Assembly: GCF_026626335.1 (NCBI RefSeq)
Contig: NZ_JAPNTZ010000001.1
Span: forward strand, 310,001 to 374,000
From: Paractinoplanes pyxinae
Lineage (GTDB): Bacteria; Actinomycetota; Actinomycetes; Mycobacteriales; Micromonosporaceae
DNA length: 64,000 nucleotides
Direction: 5' to 3'
Each line of letters starts with the position of its first letter. The first letter of the stretch is position 1. This document shows, piece after piece, positions 25,138 through 32,553 of the stretch. A program made the position numbers and the translations under genes. Below the pieces are notes generated by a model. That model made no database searches, was not told where the DNA came from, and was given only the letters and a program-made list of their open reading frames with translations.

Positions 25138-26352
25138 TCAGGCTGCTGTCACGGGGGTCAGCGTGGCCCGGCGCAGGGCTGCGGCGGTGGCCGCGCTCAG
25201 CAGGCCGAGCAGGAACAGGGCCGCGGCCAGGCCGCCCAGTGCGCCGTCGAGGGCCAGCACGATCAGGGGGCAGACGAACTGGCCGAGGAACAACGCCGAG
25301 GTCCAGACGCCCGTTCCGCGGCCGCGCTGGTCGAAGGCGAGCGAGCCGAGCGCCCAGCTCAGCAGGGACGGGAGCAGCAGGCCGTTGCCGAAGCCGGTGA
25401 CGACCCCGCACAGCACGACCAGCGGCACCGCCGGCGAGACGGCCAGGCCGAGCAGGCCGAGGCCGCTGAAGGCGAACGCCGCCGGCACGGTGAACCCGGG
25501 GCCGCGATGGGCCAGGCGGCCGAACAGGAAGGCGCCGGCCGCCGTGCCCAGTGAGGTGATCGCGCTGACCGCGCCGACCGTTCCGGTGCTCGTCACGCCG
25601 ATGTCTTCGAGCTTGTAGGGCAGTTCGACGATCAGCACGTAGAAGACGAGCCCGCCGAACAGGGTCACCCCGACCGGCGCGGCCAGCTGCCGCCACGGCA
25701 GCGCGGGCAGCGGTTCCCGGGTGCCGGGGCGAGCCGTGGTCGGCTGCCAGATGTGCCGGGCCGCGAGGAAGGCGAGCGGCAGGCTCGCGAAGTACAGCCA
25801 GAACGGCGCCCGCCAGTTGGCCTCGCCCAGGATGCCGCCGACGGCGAAGAAGACGGTCGCGGAGATCGTCGTGAAGACCACCTGCAGGCCGAAGTAGCGC
25901 TCGCGCCGGTTGCCGTGGAAGTAGTCGGCCAGCAGCGTCGTGCAGCAGGTCATGATGGCCGCCTCGGTCAGGCCGACCAGCACCCGGCTGGCCACGATGA
26001 GCGGCAGCGACGGAAGGTACAGCGGCGCGGTGCCGACGACGGCGTAGACGAGCAGGGCCCCGACCAGCAGGCGCTTGCGGCCGAGGCGGTCGACGATCCG
26101 CCCGGCGAAGGCGGCGGTCAGGCCGATGAACAGCGCGGGCGCGGTGAGGACGATCGGGGTCAGCGCCGAGACGCCGGGGGCGCCGGCGAAAGCGTCCTCG
26201 ATCCGGGGCAGCACGGGCGCGAGCAGAACCGCGCCCAGGACGGACAGGCAGCTGGACAGCAGCAGCACGGCGGCCTGCATCCGGCCTGCGGTTCTGGTGT
26301 CGGACACGTCAGCCTCCGGGCTCTCGGCGTCGGTCGAGGTGACCGGTATCAC
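25138..26352 (-). CDS. MFS transporter
   Basis: A 404-residue major facilitator with 12 predicted helices and the loop 2-3 motif GRIVDRLGRKRLL. It lies 43 bases after the LysR stop on the same strand, so the two can be one transcript, divergent from the aromatic ring-cleavage operon. Position suggests import of the operon's substrate or export of a product; an unrelated efflux role is possible. Nothing is unusual in length. Confidence 0.8.
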   Translation of the reverse strand: MIPVTSTDAESPEADVSDTRTAGRMQAAVLLLSSCLSVLGAVLLAPVLPRIEDAFAGAPGVSALTPIVLTAPALFIGLTAAFAGRIVDRLGRKRLLVGALLVYAVVGTAPLYLPSLPLIVASRVLVGLTEAAIMTCCTTLLADYFHGNRRERYFGLQVVFTTISATVFFAVGGILGEANWRAPFWLYFASLPLAFLAARHIWQPTTARPGTREPLPALPWRQLAAPVGVTLFGGLVFYVLIVELPYKLEDIGVTSTGTVGAVSAITSLGTAAGAFLFGRLAHRGPGFTVPAAFAFSGLGLLGLAVSPAVPLVVLCGVVTGFGNGLLLPSLLSWALGSLAFDQRGRGTGVWTSALFLGQFVCPLIVLALDGALGGLAAALFLLGLLSAATAAALRRATLTPVTAA

Positions 26353-26395
26353 GTGCCGAGCAGTGTCCGCACAGCGTGACGGCGAGCGGAAATCA

Positions 26396-27325
26396 CTATT
26401 GCCGGGGGGCGGTATCAGTGGCGTCTATGGCGGCCGCCCGGGCCAGGACGTCGCGCAGGTAAAGGTGTTCCGGGTCGTCGTCGAAGGCCGGGTGCCACCA
26501 CATCGCCTCGACCAGCGGGTTGACGTCGAACGGGCACGGCAGCGCCGCGATCGGCAGATGCAGCGGCAGCGCGTCGACCAGGCGGCGCTGCAGCAGGGCG
26601 ATGCGGTCGCTGCCCACGATCAGCGACGCGACGCTGAGGAAATTCTCGGTCACGATCTGAACCCGCGGCTCGATGCCGAGCATCCGCATCTGGCGCGCGG
26701 CCGGGGTCGAGGCGGTCTGCCCGTGATAGGTGACCACCCACGGCAGCGTACGCAGATGGTCGACGGTGAGGCCGCCGGCGACCACGGGATGGCCGGCGTC
26801 GACGACGCACACCCACTCGTCGCGGTACAGGTCGCGGTGCGGCAGGTCGGCGATGAACCCGTGCGGCATGAGCAGCACGTCCGCCGTGAGCAGCACCTGG
26901 TCGGCCCGCTCGACGATGGTCGGCGAATGCGGGGTCAGGCGCAGGCGGGTGTGCGGCGCCTCCTCGGCGAGAATGCCGGCCAGCGCGCCGCCCAGGATCG
27001 ACACCACGTAGTCGCTGACGTAGACGACGAACTCGCGCCGGGACGACGCGGGGTCGAACTCGGACTGGGCGGTGAACACCCGCTCGACGCCGGACAGCGC
27101 TATCCGGGCGAGTTCCTTGAGCTGTACGGCGAGCGGGGTCAGCCGGTATTCGTTGCCCGCGCGGATCAGCAGGTCGTCGCCGAAGTGCCGGCGCAGCCGG
27201 GCCAGCGACGCCGACAACGCCGGCTGGCTCAGCCCCATCTGCGCCGCGGCCCGGGTCACGCTGCGCTGTTGCAGCAGCGCGTCCAGCGAGACCAGCAGGT
27301 TCAGATCGAGCGAAGCCACGTTCAT
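26396..27325 (-). CDS. LysR-type regulator (NodD-like)
   Basis: A 309-residue LysR protein. The N-terminal winged helix is LDALLQQRSVTRAAAQMGLS followed by QPALSASLARLRRHFGDDLL; the effector domain resembles the NodD/LinR-type substrate-binding fold (DYVVSILGG, LLMPHGFIAD, ENFLSVASLIVGSDRIALLQ). Start is ATG at 27325; the longer open frame upstream is not coding. It is divergent from the 27410-32525 operon with a dyad in between, so it probably activates that operon in response to an aromatic inducer. Confidence 0.85.
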   Translation of the reverse strand: MNVASLDLNLLVSLDALLQQRSVTRAAAQMGLSQPALSASLARLRRHFGDDLLIRAGNEYRLTPLAVQLKELARIALSGVERVFTAQSEFDPASSRREFVVYVSDYVVSILGGALAGILAEEAPHTRLRLTPHSPTIVERADQVLLTADVLLMPHGFIADLPHRDLYRDEWVCVVDAGHPVVAGGLTVDHLRTLPWVVTYHGQTASTPAARQMRMLGIEPRVQIVTENFLSVASLIVGSDRIALLQRRLVDALPLHLPIAALPCPFDVNPLVEAMWWHPAFDDDPEHLYLRDVLARAAAIDATDTAPRQ

Positions 27326-27346
27326 GGGCCGAGGGTATCCACGCGG

Positions 27347-27363
27347 CTGATGTGATGCATCAG
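27347..27363. promoter_or_regulatory. dyad in the lysR / ring-cleavage operon intergenic region
   Basis: CTGATG (27347-27352) and CATCAG (27358-27363) are separated by TGATG, giving a T-N-A type dyad as expected for a LysR recognition site. It is centred about 30 bases from the lysR start and 55 from the cyclase start. Confidence 0.5.
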
Positions 27364-27409
27364 TCATCTCGTCTTCCCGGCGCGGCCGCTCGGCCCGCAG
27401 GGTGAAGCC

Positions 27410-28348
27410 GTGGACCGAACGAACCCGGAAGGCGCCATCGCGGCCGCCGCCAAGCGTTGCTCGAACTGGGGCCGCTGGGGCGCGGACGACGTGCTCGGCA
27501 CCCTCAACTTCCTCGACGAGGCGAAGCGCCGCGAGGGCGCCGCGCTCGTCCGCCGGGGCGTCAGCTTCTCGCTGGCCCAGTCGTTCGACGCCGACGGGCC
27601 GCAGAACGGCTGGCGGCGCCGGACCAACCCGGTGCACACCATGCTCGACACCGGCCTGGACGCCGAACGCGGACAGGGCTTCCCGCACGGGCTCGGCGGG
27701 GCCGACGACGTCGTCTTCATGCCGCTGCAGGCCTCGACCCAGTGGGACGGACTCGGCCACATCTTCGACCACGGCGTCGCCTGGAACGGGCGCCGGGCGG
27801 GCGACGTCGTCACCAGCGAGGGCGACCGGGTGACCGGCATCGAGACCGCTGCCGCTCACGTGGCCGGGCGCGGCGTCCTGCTGGACTTCGGGGACCTGCC
27901 CGACGGCTACGCCATCACCACCGGCGACCTCGAGGCCAGGATCGCCGCGCAGGGCGCCTCGGCCCGGGTCGGGCGGGGCGACCTGCTGCTGGTGCGCACC
28001 GGGCGGCTGGCCCGGGCCCGCCGCGACGGCTGGGGCGACTACGCGGGCGGCCCGGCGCCGGGTCTCTCGTTCACCACGGCCGACTGGCTCCACCGTGCGG
28101 AAATCGCCGGGATCGCCACCGACACCTGGGGCTTCGAGGTGCGGCCGAACGAGTTCGACGACGCCTTCCAGCCGCTGCACCAGGTCTGCATCCCGCACAT
28201 CGGGTTGTTCCTGGGTGAGATGTGGGACCTGGACGCGCTCGCGGCCGACTGCGCCGCCGACGGCGTGTGGGACTTCTTCCTCACCGCCGCGCCCCTGCCC
28301 GTCACCGGCGCGGTCGGCGCCCCGGTGAACCCGATCGCCGTCAAGTGA
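27410..28348 (+). CDS. cyclase family (amidohydrolase-like) protein
   Basis: A 312-residue member of the cyclase family that includes kynurenine formamidase and isatin hydrolase, metal-dependent hydrolases acting on amides or cyclic amides. The metal motif is the variant STQWDGLGHIFDHG seen in many members; other conserved parts are LLVRTGR and WGFEVRP. GTG start at 27410 with a weak ribosome site. First gene of the ring-cleavage operon, 10 bases before the monooxygenase. It may open a ring or hydrolyse an amide intermediate; the substrate is unknown. Confidence 0.8.
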   Translation: MDRTNPEGAIAAAAKRCSNWGRWGADDVLGTLNFLDEAKRREGAALVRRGVSFSLAQSFDADGPQNGWRRRTNPVHTMLDTGLDAERGQGFPHGLGGADDVVFMPLQASTQWDGLGHIFDHGVAWNGRRAGDVVTSEGDRVTGIETAAAHVAGRGVLLDFGDLPDGYAITTGDLEARIAAQGASARVGRGDLLLVRTGRLARARRDGWGDYAGGPAPGLSFTTADWLHRAEIAGIATDTWGFEVRPNEFDDAFQPLHQVCIPHIGLFLGEMWDLDALAADCAADGVWDFFLTAAPLPVTGAVGAPVNPIAVK

Positions 28349-28358
28349 GGGAGTTCCG

Positions 28359-29489
28359 ATGCCCGCGGTGAACACCGTCCTCGTGGTCGGCGCCGGCCTG
28401 GCCGGCAGCGCGGCCGCGATCGGCCTGGCCCAGGCCGGGATCGCCGTCGACCTGGCCGAGATCAAGCCGGACGTCACGGCGGCCGGTTCCGGGATCACGT
28501 TGCAGGGCAACGCCTTGCGCGAGCTGAAGCAGCTCGGGGTGTGGGACGAGGTGAGCCGGGCCGGGTATCCGTTCGACGTCACCGCCCTGCGCGCGCCCGA
28601 TCCGGCCGGCACCGTGCTGGCCGAGATCCCCGACGCGCGTACGGGCGGGCCGGACCTGCCCGCCGTGCTGGGCATGCCGCGGCCTGCGCTGGCCCGCATC
28701 CTGGCCGACCGGGCGGCCGCGGTCGGCGTGAAGTTGCGGCTGGGCACCACTCACACCGCCTTGAGCCAGGACCCGGACGGGGTCGGCGTCACGTTCGCCG
28801 ACGGGTCGACCGGACGCTACGACCTGGTGGTCGGGGCGGACGGGGTGAAGTCGTGGACGCGGCGGGCGCTGGGCGTCGAGCTCGAGACGAAGCCCGTCGG
28901 CATGGGCATCTGGCGCGCGTTCGGGCCCCGGCCGGCCTCGGTGACCCGCACCGACCTCTACTACGGCGGGCCGTCCTTCATCGCCGGGTACTGCCCGACC
29001 AGCGAGACCACGCTGTACGCCTACATCGTCGAGCCGGCCCAGGACCGTTCCACCCTGACGCCGGACGAGCAGCTGGCCACCATGAGGGAGCTGTCGCAGC
29101 CGTACCACGGGCCGTGGGACGAGATCCGGGACAGCCTGACCGATCCGGACCGCGTCAACTACACCTGGTTCGAGACCCACGTTCTGCCCGCGCCCTGGAA
29201 CCGGGGCCGCGTGGTGCTGATCGGCGACGCCGCCCACACCTGCCCGCCGACGCTGGCCCAGGGCGGGGCGCAGGCCCTGGAGGACGCGTCGGTACTGGCC
29301 GATGTGATCGTCCGCCGCGACCGGCTCGACCAAGGCCTGTGGGACGCCTTCCACGCCCGCCGGGTCGACCGGGCCCGGGCCGTCGTCGACGCGTCCAACC
29401 AGATCGCCCGCTGGCAGCTCGACCACGTACGCGGTGACGTGCCCGGCTTGATGCGCGACATCGCCCGCCTCGTGGCTCAGCCCGCCTGA
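28359..29489 (+). CDS. FAD-dependent aromatic monooxygenase (group A)
   Basis: A 376-residue flavoprotein hydroxylase with the FAD-binding motif VVGAGLAGSAAAIGLA near residue 9, the DG motif VVGADGVKSWTR and the GD motif GDAAHTCPPTLAQGG. This family hydroxylates aromatic or heteroaromatic rings using NAD(P)H and O2, giving diols for ring cleavage. GGGAG precedes the ATG. It sits directly before the extradiol dioxygenase gene, which fits a hydroxylation-then-cleavage order. Confidence 0.85.
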   Translation: MPAVNTVLVVGAGLAGSAAAIGLAQAGIAVDLAEIKPDVTAAGSGITLQGNALRELKQLGVWDEVSRAGYPFDVTALRAPDPAGTVLAEIPDARTGGPDLPAVLGMPRPALARILADRAAAVGVKLRLGTTHTALSQDPDGVGVTFADGSTGRYDLVVGADGVKSWTRRALGVELETKPVGMGIWRAFGPRPASVTRTDLYYGGPSFIAGYCPTSETTLYAYIVEPAQDRSTLTPDEQLATMRELSQPYHGPWDEIRDSLTDPDRVNYTWFETHVLPAPWNRGRVVLIGDAAHTCPPTLAQGGAQALEDASVLADVIVRRDRLDQGLWDAFHARRVDRARAVVDASNQIARWQLDHVRGDVPGLMRDIARLVAQPA

Positions 29490-29509
29490 CCGTCTTGATA
29501 GGACAGAAA

Positions 29510-30436
29510 ATGATCACTCACCTGCGGCACGTCGACCTCGCGGTCACCGACTACGCCGCCCAGCTCGACTTCTACACCGGCACCTGGGGTCTGAAGGCCG
29601 AGCACAGCGACAGCGGCATCACCTTCCTGGCCGCCGAGGGCAGCCCCGAGCAGTACGTCGTACGGCTGCGGCAGGCCGCCGACAAGCGGATCGACCTCAT
29701 CGCCTTCGGGGTCGCGAGCACCGCCGACGCCGACGCGCTCGCATCCCGGCTGGCGGCGGACGGCGTGCGGCTGGTGACCGAACCCGGGAAGCTGCAGACC
29801 CCCGGCGGCGGCTACGGCTTCCGGTTCTTCGACAACGAGGGCCGCACCGTCGAGATCTCGGCCGACGTCGCCGTACGCCGGCACCGGGCCATCGAGGAGG
29901 GCGAGTCCGTCCCCGTCCGGCTCTCGCACGTCGTCATCAACTCGGCCGATCCTGAGGGCACGCGCCGCTTCTACGAGAAACACCTCGGCTTCGCGCTCTC
30001 GGACACGCTGACCCACCCGCGCATGGGCGACATGATGTGGTTCCTGCGGGTCAACGCCTGGCACCACAGCCTGGCCATCGCCCGCTGCCCGCACCCGTCG
30101 CTGCACCACGCGTCGTTCGAGCTGCGCGGCCTCGACGAGTACATGCGGGGGACCGGCCGCGTGCTGCGGGCCGGTGTCGAGAAGATCTGGGGCCCGGGGC
30201 GGCATCTGGCCGGCAACAACACCTTCAGCTACTTCCTCGACCCGAGCGGCAACACCATGGAGTACACGACCGAGCTCGAGCTGATCGACCAGGACACCTG
30301 GCACCCGCACCTCTACGACTTCTCCGACCCCGCGGTGTCCGACCAGTGGGGCACGGCCAACGCCATGAACGAGTTCGTCGCCAAGCGCTCGTTCAACGAC
30401 CCGGACCGGGGCCTGTTCGTGGCCCCGCCGGTCTGA
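29510..30436 (+). CDS. type I extradiol ring-cleavage dioxygenase (VOC)
   Basis: A 308-residue two-domain VOC protein. The N-terminal module starts HLRHVDLAVTD. The catalytic C-terminal module has candidate Fe(II) ligands His in RLSHVVINS, His in SLHHASFEL and Glu in NTMEYTTE, as in 2,3-dihydroxybiphenyl/catechol 2,3-dioxygenases. It would open a diol ring by meta cleavage. The ATG at 29510 has AGGACA upstream; a TTG at 29495 is in frame but less likely. It overlaps the next gene by one base. Confidence 0.85.
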   Translation: MITHLRHVDLAVTDYAAQLDFYTGTWGLKAEHSDSGITFLAAEGSPEQYVVRLRQAADKRIDLIAFGVASTADADALASRLAADGVRLVTEPGKLQTPGGGYGFRFFDNEGRTVEISADVAVRRHRAIEEGESVPVRLSHVVINSADPEGTRRFYEKHLGFALSDTLTHPRMGDMMWFLRVNAWHHSLAIARCPHPSLHHASFELRGLDEYMRGTGRVLRAGVEKIWGPGRHLAGNNTFSYFLDPSGNTMEYTTELELIDQDTWHPHLYDFSDPAVSDQWGTANAMNEFVAKRSFNDPDRGLFVAPPV

Positions 30437-31365
30437 TGCGCCTCGCGACGTGGGAAGCGGCGGGCGTCGTACGGTCCGGGGTCGTCTCCGCCGCCGGGCT
30501 GCACGCTTTCCCTTCCGGTACGACGGTGCTCGACCTCGTGCGGGCCGGGCTGCCCGCCGCGCTGGAGGCAGGAGCTGCCGCCGAACGCGAGCCCGCCGTT
30601 CCCGTCGCGGCGGTTCGCCTGCTGCCGCCGCTGGAGCCGCCGACCGTACGGGATTTCGTGACGTTCGAGAAGCACGTCGAGGGCATCGCCGGCCGGGTGC
30701 CCGCGGAATGGCACGAGGCGCCCACCTTCTATTTCACCAACCCGTACGCGCTGATCGGCGCCCACGACGACGTCGCCATCCCGCCCGGCTCGAAGCTGTT
30801 CGACTTCGAATTGGAGGTCGCCGCCGTCGCCGGCCGGGACGTCGCGTCGGCCACGCCCGAACAGGCCCGAGCGGCCATCTTCGGCTACACCGTCTTCAAC
30901 GACTGGTCGGCCCGCGACCTGCAGCGCCGCGAGATGAAGGTGAACCTCGGCCCGGCCAAGGGCAAGGACTCGGCCACCACGCTGGGGCCGTGGCTGGTCA
31001 CCGCGGACGAGTTCGAGCTCGACCGCGACGGCTTCCTCGACCTCGACATGCGGGTGTCGGTCAACGGCGCCGAGATCGGCCACGACCGGCTGTCCGGGAT
31101 GGGCTGGCCGTTCGAGGAACTTATCGCGTACGCCTCACGCGGCACCTGGGTGCGGGCCGGTGACGTACTCGGGTCGGGCACGTGCGGCAACGGCGGCTGC
31201 CTGGCCGAGTTGTGGGGCCGGCGCGGCGACGGCGATCCGCCGCCGCTGCAGCCGGGCGACGTCGTCGAGATGACGGTCGAGGGCATCGGCACCATCCGCA
31301 ATCGGGTGGTCCCCGGGCTGGAGTTGCCGCCGGTGAGGCCGGCCCGCCGCAACGAGAGGACCTAG
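30436..31365 (+). CDS. fumarylacetoacetate hydrolase family protein
   Basis: A 309-residue FAH-fold enzyme. It shows the metal-site segment KLFDFELEVAAV, the motif GYTVFNDWSARDLQ and a C-terminal GSGTCGNGG loop. FAH family members hydrolyse C-C bonds in diketones, or decarboxylate or hydrate ring-cleavage products. The ATG overlaps the dioxygenase stop (TGATG), so translation is coupled. It probably acts on the open-ring product. Confidence 0.85.
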   Translation: MRLATWEAAGVVRSGVVSAAGLHAFPSGTTVLDLVRAGLPAALEAGAAAEREPAVPVAAVRLLPPLEPPTVRDFVTFEKHVEGIAGRVPAEWHEAPTFYFTNPYALIGAHDDVAIPPGSKLFDFELEVAAVAGRDVASATPEQARAAIFGYTVFNDWSARDLQRREMKVNLGPAKGKDSATTLGPWLVTADEFELDRDGFLDLDMRVSVNGAEIGHDRLSGMGWPFEELIAYASRGTWVRAGDVLGSGTCGNGGCLAELWGRRGDGDPPPLQPGDVVEMTVEGIGTIRNRVVPGLELPPVRPARRNERT

Positions 31366-31367
31366 AG

Positions 31368-32525
31368 GTGTTCGAGTACTTTCCCGGCAACTACGTCTGG
31401 AACCTGGGCGTCGTCGCCACGCTCAACTCAGGCGGCCTGATCGACGAGGTGGACCGGGCCTGCCGGCCGATCCGGGAGGCGGCCGCCGGCGGCGAGGACG
31501 CCGGCACCCCGGACTTCCTGCGGGCGTGGACGGGCCTCACCGATCAGCTCGTCGCGCAGGCCGCCGGCGCCGAGAAGGCCGGTCACACCCGTACGGCCGG
31601 GCAGCTCTACGCCCGGGCCACCAACTACCTGTGCCAGGCCGAACGGATGCTGGCCCACTCCGACCCGAACCGCCTGCCTGCCTACCGCCGCGTGCTCGAC
31701 CTGCAGCAGAAGGCCTTCGACCTCCACAGCCCGTCGGTGAGCCGGGTCGCCGTCCCGTACGAGGGGACAACCCTGCCCGCCTACTTCAGCGCGGCCTCGG
31801 CCGGCGGGCGGCCGGCGCCGGTGGTCGTGCTGGTCAACGGGCTGGACTCGACCAAGGAGCACATGTACTCGTCCCGGCACTGGGAGGAGCTGGCCGCCCG
31901 CGGCATCTCGTGTCTGATGCTCGACCAGCCCGGCACCGGCGAGGCCCTGCGGCTGCAAGGCCTGACCGCCCGCATCGACGCCGAGGCGTGGGGATCGGCG
32001 GCCGTCGACTGGCTGCAGGCGCGCGACGATGTGGACCCGGCCCGGATCGGCGTCGTCGGCTGGTCGCTGGGCGGTTACTACGCCCCGCGCGCGGCCGCGT
32101 TCGAGCCCCGGTTCGCGCTCTGCGTGGCGTGGGGGGCCAACCACAACTGGGGCGCGGTGCAGCGCCGCCGCCTGGAACGCGAGGGCGAACGACCCGTCCC
32201 GCACTACTGGGAGCACGTCCTCTGGGTGTGGGGCCACGACGACCTCGGCGAGTTCATCGAGTTCGCCGACGCCGTCCACCTCGACGGCGTCGTCGAGCGC
32301 ATCCGCGTCCCGTTCCTGATCGCCCACGGCGAGAACGACCGGCAAATTCCTTTGGCGTACGCCCATCGCTCGTACGAGCAGGCCGTCCACTCACCGAAGC
32401 GGGAGCTGCGTGTCTTCACCCCGCAGGAGGGCGCCACCGAGCACATCGGTCTCGACCACCTGCCGCACGTGAGCGTCTTCATCGCCGACTGGGTGGCCGA
32501 CACGTTCGCGGAGCTCGATCGCTGA
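31368..32525 (+). CDS. alpha/beta hydrolase, DHPON-hydrolase-like
   Basis: A 385-residue alpha/beta hydrolase with a long N-terminal helical cap (~130 residues). Candidate triad: Ser in GWSLGGYY, Asp in GENDRQIP, His in EHIGLDHLP. Length, cap and motifs resemble 2,6-dihydroxypseudooxynicotine hydrolase, which cleaves a C-C bond in nicotine breakdown, and related DUF1100 esterases. The GTG start at 31368 has GAGAGGA upstream. Last gene of the operon; it gives the pathway a second hydrolase for a side chain or ring-cleavage product. Confidence 0.75.
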   Translation: MFEYFPGNYVWNLGVVATLNSGGLIDEVDRACRPIREAAAGGEDAGTPDFLRAWTGLTDQLVAQAAGAEKAGHTRTAGQLYARATNYLCQAERMLAHSDPNRLPAYRRVLDLQQKAFDLHSPSVSRVAVPYEGTTLPAYFSAASAGGRPAPVVVLVNGLDSTKEHMYSSRHWEELAARGISCLMLDQPGTGEALRLQGLTARIDAEAWGSAAVDWLQARDDVDPARIGVVGWSLGGYYAPRAAAFEPRFALCVAWGANHNWGAVQRRRLEREGERPVPHYWEHVLWVWGHDDLGEFIEFADAVHLDGVVERIRVPFLIAHGENDRQIPLAYAHRSYEQAVHSPKRELRVFTPQEGATEHIGLDHLPHVSVFIADWVADTFAELDR

Positions 32526-32553
32526 TCCGGCGGCCGGTTGGCAGTATGGGGGC

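Noticed and set aside
23086..25554. Long plus-strand open frame opposite the permease, EcsC-like and MFS genes
   Set aside because: No domain, biased composition, and it spans three well-supported genes on the other strand.
27326..28750. Upstream extension of the LysR frame to about 784 codons
   Set aside because: The extension is antisense to the cyclase and monooxygenase genes; LysR proteins start at the MNVASLDLNLL position.
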